Translations under genes and position numbers: made by a program
Origin: Bacteroidota bacterium
GTDB lineage: Bacteria; Bacteroidota; Bacteroidia; J057
DNA length: 9,082 bases
Direction: 5' to 3'
NCBI GenBank assembly: GCA_003696875.1
Contig: RFHL01001221.1
Coordinates: 1 to 9,082 of the forward strand
The notes under the pieces: generated by a model
What the model was told of the DNA's origin: nothing
What the model saw: only the letters and a program-made list of their open reading frames with translations
Databases searched by the model: none
In this document: in pieces, positions 5,317-9,082 of the stretch
Layout of the letters: the number at the start of each line of letters is the position of its first letter
Numbering within the stretch: position 1 is the first letter of the stretch

Positions 5317-6177
5317 ATGAAGCCCATATCTGCCTTACTGAACATTCTGGAATTGGATCAGGTCAAAGAAGGCCTGTTTCGGGGCGTGAGCAAAGACATC
5401 GGCAGCCCTTCGGTCTTTGGGGGACAAGTGCTGTCGCAGGCGCTCTATGCCGCCACCCGCACCGTGGACCCGGCCCGGCTGGTGCATTCCCTGCACGGCT
5501 ACTTTATTTTGGCGGGGGATATGTCGATCCCGATAGACTATGAGGTCGACATCATCCGGGACGGCCGCAGCTTCACCACCCGCCGGGTGGTGGCCCGGCA
5601 GCACGGCAAGGCCATCTTTATCATGGCGGCTTCCTTCCAGATTGAGGAAGAAGGCATGGATCACCAGGTTGAGATGCTCAATGTCCCGCCGCCAGAGTCG
5701 CTGCGCTCCCTGATTGAGTGGGCCCGGGATCTGCCGGATTCGGTGCCCATCAAGCGCTTTGGCCTCTTTGCCGAGGACAGCCCCATCGACGTGCGGCCGG
5801 TGGAAAACATCAACCCTGTCTCGCCAGCGCGGCGTCCCCCCTTCCGGCACGTCTGGTTCCGGGCCAATGGAGATCTGGCCGAGGCCAGTCAGTCCGCCCA
5901 CCGCTACATCCTGGCCTACGCCTCCGACTTTAACCTGCTGATCACCGCCCTGCTTCCGCACGGCATCTCGCTCTTCACTCCCGGCTTGCAGATTGCCAGC
6001 CTGGATCACGCCCTCTGGTTTCACCGGCCCTTCCGGGCCGATGAGTGGCTGCTCTATGCCCTGGACAGCCCGAGCGCCTCGGGCGCGCGCGGCTTCACCC
6101 GCGGCAGCGTCTTCAACCGCGAAGGCCGCCTCGTGGCCTCGGTCGCGCAGGAAGGGCTGATGCGGATGCGGAAATGA
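5317..6177 (+). CDS. tesB: Acyl-CoA thioesterase II (TesB family)
   Basis: The product is 286 residues, the same length as E. coli TesB. It hydrolyses acyl-CoA to free fatty acid and CoA in the cytoplasm. The double-hotdog layout is visible. The N-terminal hotdog (~10-115) has GSPSVFGGQVLSQAL, VHSLHGYFI and RDGRSFTTRRVVARQ. The C-terminal hotdog (~170-286) has HRYILAYASDFNLL, LDHALWFHRPFRADEWLLY, ARGFTRG and ASVAQEGLMR. The catalytic residues line up with E. coli numbering: Asp204 (SDFN), position 228 (here Ser instead of Thr, a conservative change in the hydroxyl residue) and Gln278. The ATG at 5317 starts the usual family N-terminus; an AAGG lies too close to it to be a normal Shine-Dalgarno. 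The promoter is probably at 5261-5268. The sulfatase gene follows after 86 bases and may be partly co-transcribed. Its physiological substrate chain length cannot be read from sequence. Confidence 0.95.
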   Translation: MKPISALLNILELDQVKEGLFRGVSKDIGSPSVFGGQVLSQALYAATRTVDPARLVHSLHGYFILAGDMSIPIDYEVDIIRDGRSFTTRRVVARQHGKAIFIMAASFQIEEEGMDHQVEMLNVPPPESLRSLIEWARDLPDSVPIKRFGLFAEDSPIDVRPVENINPVSPARRPPFRHVWFRANGDLAEASQSAHRYILAYASDFNLLITALLPHGISLFTPGLQIASLDHALWFHRPFRADEWLLYALDSPSASGARGFTRGSVFNREGRLVASVAQEGLMRMRK

Positions 6178-6180
6178 GAG

Positions 6181-6212
6181 GCGAGACCGCTACGCTGCGA
6201 GAAGCGAGACCG
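6181..6212 (+). repeat. Direct repeat between tesB and the sulfatase gene
   Basis: GCGAGACCG occurs at 6181-6189 and again at 6204-6212, 23 bases apart. Related GCGAG words lie between and after (6197-6201, 6229-6233). It could be an activator-binding site, a remnant of a dispersed repeat, or chance in GC-rich DNA. Confidence 0.4.
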
Positions 6213-6243
6213 GCCCGGGGACGGGCCTGCGAGCCCTTTTTTT
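6212..6243 (+). terminator. Weak or partial terminator after tesB
   Basis: GGCCCG (6212-6217) pairs with CGGGCC (6222-6227) around GGGA, but nine bases separate the stem from the T7 run (6237-6243). An alternative 4-bp stem, GGGC (6223-6226) with GCCC (6233-6236), touches the T-run. Either fold may attenuate rather than end transcription into the sulfatase gene. Confidence 0.4.
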
Positions 6244-6263
6244 CACGTGTGATCCTACCTACC

Positions 6264-7697
6264 ATGCCTTCTCTTCGTCTGCTCCTCCCCCTTTTGCTTG
6301 TGTTTGCGGCCTGCAAACCTGAGCCAGAGGCGCCGCCGCCGCCCAATGTTGTCATTATCTTTGCCGATGACCTGGGGTATGGCGACCTGAGCTGCTATGG
6401 ACAAACCCGCTACGGGACGCCCAATCTGGACCGTATGGCGCAGCAGGGTGTGCGCTTCACCAACTTTTACGTGCCGCATCCGGTCTGCTCGGCCTCCCGG
6501 GCAGCCCTGCTCACCGGCTCCTACGCCAACCGGCTGGGCGTCTACGGAGCCTTCATGCCCACCGCCAAGGTCGGCCTGAATCCCGAGGAGGTCACCCTGG
6601 CCGAACTCCTCAAGACCCGCGGCTACGCCACGGCCATCTATGGCAAGTGGCACCTGGGCCACCTGCCACCCTTCCTGCCCACCCGGCAGGGCTTTGACGA
6701 CTATTTTGGCCTGCCCTTCTCCAATGATATGTGGCCCAAGCATCCCAATCAGGCGAACTTCCAGTTTCCCGAGCTGCCGCTGATCCAGGGGGAAGACACC
6801 CTGCGCTATATCACTGACAATCAAGACTCTCTGACCGTCTGGTACACGCAGCATGCGGTAGACTTTATCGACCAGCATACCGAGCAGCCCTTCTTCCTCT
6901 ATCTGGCCCACAGCATGCCGCATGTCCCACTCTACGTGAGCGACCGCTTCCGGGGCAAATCCGGTGCCGGCCTGTATGGCGATGTCATCATGGAGATTGA
7001 CTGGTCGGTGGGCGAGGTACTCGCCGCCCTGGAGCGCAACGGCCTGACCGACAACACCCTGGTGATTTTCACCTCAGACAATGGACCCTGGCTCTCCTAC
7101 GGTACCCACTCCGGCGTAACCGGCGGCCTGCGCGAAGGCAAAGGCACCTGCTTTGAGGGTGGGGTGCGGGTCCCCTTCATTGCGCAATGGCCGGGCAAGA
7201 TCCCGGCGGGCATCACCCAGCCCATGCCGGCCATGACCATCGATGTCTTTCCTACGGTGGCCCACTGGGCCGGGGTCCTGCTGCCCGAAGCCCCCATCGA
7301 CGGGCGGGACATCCGCCCGCTGCTGACGGGCGAGGCCGAGGTGGACTACGCCCACAGCGCCTATGCCTTCTACTATGAAGGCAATCAGCTGCAGGGCCTG
7401 CTAAGCGGCGATGGCCGCTGGAAACGCTATTTTCCCCACACCTACCGCTCGCTGGAGGGTCGCAAGGGCCGCAGCGACGGCCTGCCCATTCCCTACAACT
7501 ACGACACCGAGATCGGCGATGCGCTATATGATCTGCGCCACGACTTCTCCGAAGTCACCGATGTCGCCGCCGAGCAGCCCGACATTATGGCCCGGCTAGA
7601 TAGCCTGGCCGAAGGTTTTCGGGAGGAATTGGGCGACGCCCTGCAGAAGCGCAGCGGCCGCGGGCAGCGGCCGGTGGGGCGCGTTGAGGAACCTTAA
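6264..7697 (+). CDS. Lipoprotein sulfatase (arylsulfatase family, formylglycine-dependent)
   Basis: The product is 477 residues from the ATG at 6264. That start is chosen because it gives a hydrophobic signal ending in VFAAC with Cys17 as the likely lipidation site, followed by a Pro-rich tether. The mature enzyme would sit on the membrane facing outward. Metal ligands Asp35 and Asp36 lie in FADDLGYGD. The formylglycine signature is C75-S-A-S-R79, the C-x-A-x-R variant, followed by AALLTG. Lys128 and His130 (GKWHLG), His216 and His220 (HSMPHVP), and Asp272-Asn273 (SDNGPW) complete the active site. Activity needs oxidation of Cys75 by a maturase that is not in this window. Substrates of relatives are sulfated polysaccharides or aryl sulfates; no SusCD pair or glycoside hydrolase is nearby to show which. 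The gene lies 86 bases after tesB. Its stop overlaps the stop of the opposing decarboxylase gene. Confidence 0.94.
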   Translation: MPSLRLLLPLLLVFAACKPEPEAPPPPNVVIIFADDLGYGDLSCYGQTRYGTPNLDRMAQQGVRFTNFYVPHPVCSASRAALLTGSYANRLGVYGAFMPTAKVGLNPEEVTLAELLKTRGYATAIYGKWHLGHLPPFLPTRQGFDDYFGLPFSNDMWPKHPNQANFQFPELPLIQGEDTLRYITDNQDSLTVWYTQHAVDFIDQHTEQPFFLYLAHSMPHVPLYVSDRFRGKSGAGLYGDVIMEIDWSVGEVLAALERNGLTDNTLVIFTSDNGPWLSYGTHSGVTGGLREGKGTCFEGGVRVPFIAQWPGKIPAGITQPMPAMTIDVFPTVAHWAGVLLPEAPIDGRDIRPLLTGEAEVDYAHSAYAFYYEGNQLQGLLSGDGRWKRYFPHTYRSLEGRKGRSDGLPIPYNYDTEIGDALYDLRHDFSEVTDVAAEQPDIMARLDSLAEGFREELGDALQKRSGRGQRPVGRVEEP

Positions 7698-8941
7698 CCT
7701 GTCGTCACCCCGGCGCCCTCCAGGGCGCGAACGAGTTTGAGGAGTTTCTCGATGGTGACATGGTCCATGACCACAACCTTGTACCAGCGCGGCTGGTGGT
7801 GGTTATCTGGCACCAGGCCAAAGCGCTCGGCAATGGCAGGGTCAATGCCCTCGGCCCGCAGGGTGAGGATGTTGGCGTGGGGCTCACGGAAGTAGCGCAG
7901 GCCCAGGCGGTCCAGCTGATCGGCGAGCCACTGGCTGCGCTTTTGGAGGACCATAATTTTCTCTTCCCAGCCAAAGCGGCCGTAGGTCATGAGGATCATC
8001 CAGACGGCGATGGCATTGGCGCCGGAGCGGCTGCCGATGAGGGTGCTGTCCTCGCCCGCGACGTAGCTCGCCTCGGGGGTGCGGGCATAGGCCATAAGCC
8101 CTTTGCGGGCCACGAAAATGCCGGTACCGTAGGGGGCCTGCACCATCTTGTGGGCATCGAGGGTGACGGAGGAGACGTCGGGGTTGGCGAAATCGAGTTC
8201 GTGGCGGGCGTCAGTAAAGGGGTAGAAAAAGCCCCCGTAGGCCCCGTCGACGTGGAGGAAGAAGGGCAACTCGCGGGCCTTGAGGGCCCGGGTGTAGACC
8301 GAGGCCTGATCCACGGACCCAAACATGGTGGTCATCATGTTGGCGACGACGATAAAGGCGCGGGTGCCGCGGGCGAGCTCCACATCAAGGGTCGCATCGA
8401 GCGTCTCGGGCTGAATGGCGCGGGTGTCGTCGTCTACGGCGACGCGAGCGAGCCGGATGCCGAACACATTGGCGGCCTTGGCGACGGAGTAGTGGCTGTC
8501 GGCGGAGCAGAGCAGGCAGATGTCGCCGGCCGGGATCTGCTGATCCCGCATGAAGCGGTTGCGGTAGATCCAGACGGCCTGCAGGTTGGCTTCGGTGCCG
8601 CCGGCGGCGATGTAGCCGTCACAGCTGCCGGGGGCAGCGGAGAGAATTTTCTCGGCGCAGAGGCCGACCAGCTCCCGCTCAATGGCCTGGGTACCTTTGA
8701 AGAAGTGCTCGGTCTCGCCGCCGAGGGTGTGGCAGCCGATGTGGTTAGGGTTGTGGATGAGGGCGGTCAGAAAGGGGGCATCGCGCAGGAAAGGTGCATC
8801 CTGGTAGAAGACCTTGTCGTCGAGATGGGAGGCGGGGACGCCGAGGATCTCGTCATGGTAGAAATCGGCATTGTGCCGCAGCGCGTCGAAGACGCGGGTG
8901 TTGATCTGTTGCTTGCTCAGTTTTTCCCAGTAGGTGTTCAT
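7694..8941 (-). CDS. PLP-dependent group II amino-acid decarboxylase
   Basis: The product is 415 residues, with its ATG at 8941-8939 on the minus strand. It belongs to the pyridoxal-dependent decarboxylase group that includes glutamate, histidine, tyrosine and aspartate decarboxylases. It shows the fold type I features: a phosphate-binding AAGGTEANLQA near residue 115, His150 stacking on the cofactor (SADSHYS), Asp232 contacting the pyridine nitrogen (HVDGAYGG) and Lys265 forming the Schiff base (LDAHKMVQAPYGTG). The N-terminus has HNPNHIGCHTLGGETEHFF, resembling the substrate-binding part of the family. The length is nearer the short, MfnA-like forms than to classical GadB (~466), and the C-terminal tail is short. 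It catalyses decarboxylation of an amino acid to an amine; the substrate cannot be decided here. It is cytoplasmic and transcribed alone on this strand within the window. It converges on the sulfatase gene with a 4-base overlap. Confidence 0.93.
   Translation of the reverse strand: MNTYWEKLSKQQINTRVFDALRHNADFYHDEILGVPASHLDDKVFYQDAPFLRDAPFLTALIHNPNHIGCHTLGGETEHFFKGTQAIERELVGLCAEKILSAAPGSCDGYIAAGGTEANLQAVWIYRNRFMRDQQIPAGDICLLCSADSHYSVAKAANVFGIRLARVAVDDDTRAIQPETLDATLDVELARGTRAFIVVANMMTTMFGSVDQASVYTRALKARELPFFLHVDGAYGGFFYPFTDARHELDFANPDVSSVTLDAHKMVQAPYGTGIFVARKGLMAYARTPEASYVAGEDSTLIGSRSGANAIAVWMILMTYGRFGWEEKIMVLQKRSQWLADQLDRLGLRYFREPHANILTLRAEGIDPAIAERFGLVPDNHHQPRWYKVVVMDHVTIEKLLKLVRALEGAGVTTG
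7713..7728. repeat. GC hairpin in the 3' end of the decarboxylase gene
   Basis: GCGCCC (7713-7718) and GGGCGC (7723-7728) form a 6-bp stem with a 4-base loop, inside the decarboxylase coding region 17 bases from its stop and just after the sulfatase stop. No T-run follows on either strand. It might slow polymerase or protect the 3' end in this tail-to-tail overlap. Confidence 0.3.
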
Positions 8942-9082
8942 GCGGCAAAGATGGGAAAAAGCTATGACATGGAGCGAGGGCTTGCGGCGGCGTGAGGGGG
9001 GCGCAGGGGGAGTCGCCAGCGCAGCGCCGCGACCGGAACGAAGTGGAGCCCGGAGCCACCCGACGCCGGGGCGGGGCTGGTC
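8942..9082 (-). promoter_or_regulatory. Upstream region of the decarboxylase gene, weak promoter candidate
   Basis: On the minus strand TAGCTTTT (8964-8957) matches five of six fixed bases of TAnnTTTG, but no TTG is found at the right distance and the leader would be only about 10 bases. The rest, to the window edge, is very GC-rich with short inverted words such as GTCGC and GCGAC (9012-9033). I see no gene in it. Confidence 0.25.

Noticed and set aside
6045..6263. Longer N-terminus for the sulfatase, overlapping tesB
   Set aside because: It runs through the tesB coding region in another frame and would place the lipoprotein signal peptide in the middle of the protein.
7760..8995. Long open frame (411 codons) on the + strand opposite the decarboxylase gene
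   Set aside because: It is the antisense shadow of a clear PLP enzyme in GC-rich DNA. Its translation is low-complexity (Gly, Val, Ala, Glu-rich) and shows no recognisable domain.

Overview
The window looks like chromosomal DNA of a GC-rich member of the Bacteroidota. The reasons are a DUF4301 protein (a family I know mainly from that phylum), two exact copies of the Bacteroidota sigma-factor -7 element TAnnTTTG in the one long intergenic region, and weak or absent Shine-Dalgarno sequences. The exact lineage cannot be read from the window; a marine or environmental, Saprospiria-like organism would fit, but that is inference. I see no tRNA, rRNA, CRISPR array, transposase, integrase or phage gene.

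Layout. Bases 2-862 hold the 3' part of a large secreted protein. After 45 bases comes an exported beta-propeller protein with a C-terminal azurin-type copper domain (908-2971), probably in the same operon. A strong terminator (3041-3080) separates these from a DUF4301 gene (3221-4750). Then follow 566 bases without a protein gene (4751-5316). This stretch is the most interesting non-coding part. It holds a 15-bp terminator hairpin (4847-4893), a structured AT-rich segment with two competing hairpins (4935-4977), an excellent Bacteroidota-type promoter (4983-5013), a second strong terminator (5069-5106) and a G-rich tandem repeat (5118-5167). Together these outline an unannotated small RNA of about 85-90 nt. 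A further -7 element (5261-5268) precedes a tesB-type acyl-CoA thioesterase (5317-6177). A lipoprotein sulfatase (6264-7697) follows. It meets, tail to tail, a PLP-dependent group II decarboxylase on the minus strand (8941-7694). The two share the palindrome TTAA as overlapping stop codons.

How the genes fit together. Only the first pair has a clear functional link: two exported proteins, of which the second combines a dehydrogenase-like propeller with a type 1 copper site, suggesting periplasmic oxidation with electron transfer. The thioesterase, sulfatase, decarboxylase and DUF4301 genes look like ordinary metabolic genes with no evident shared pathway. I did not find a convincing novel multi-gene system. 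The best candidate for something undescribed is the small RNA between the DUF4301 gene and the thioesterase gene.
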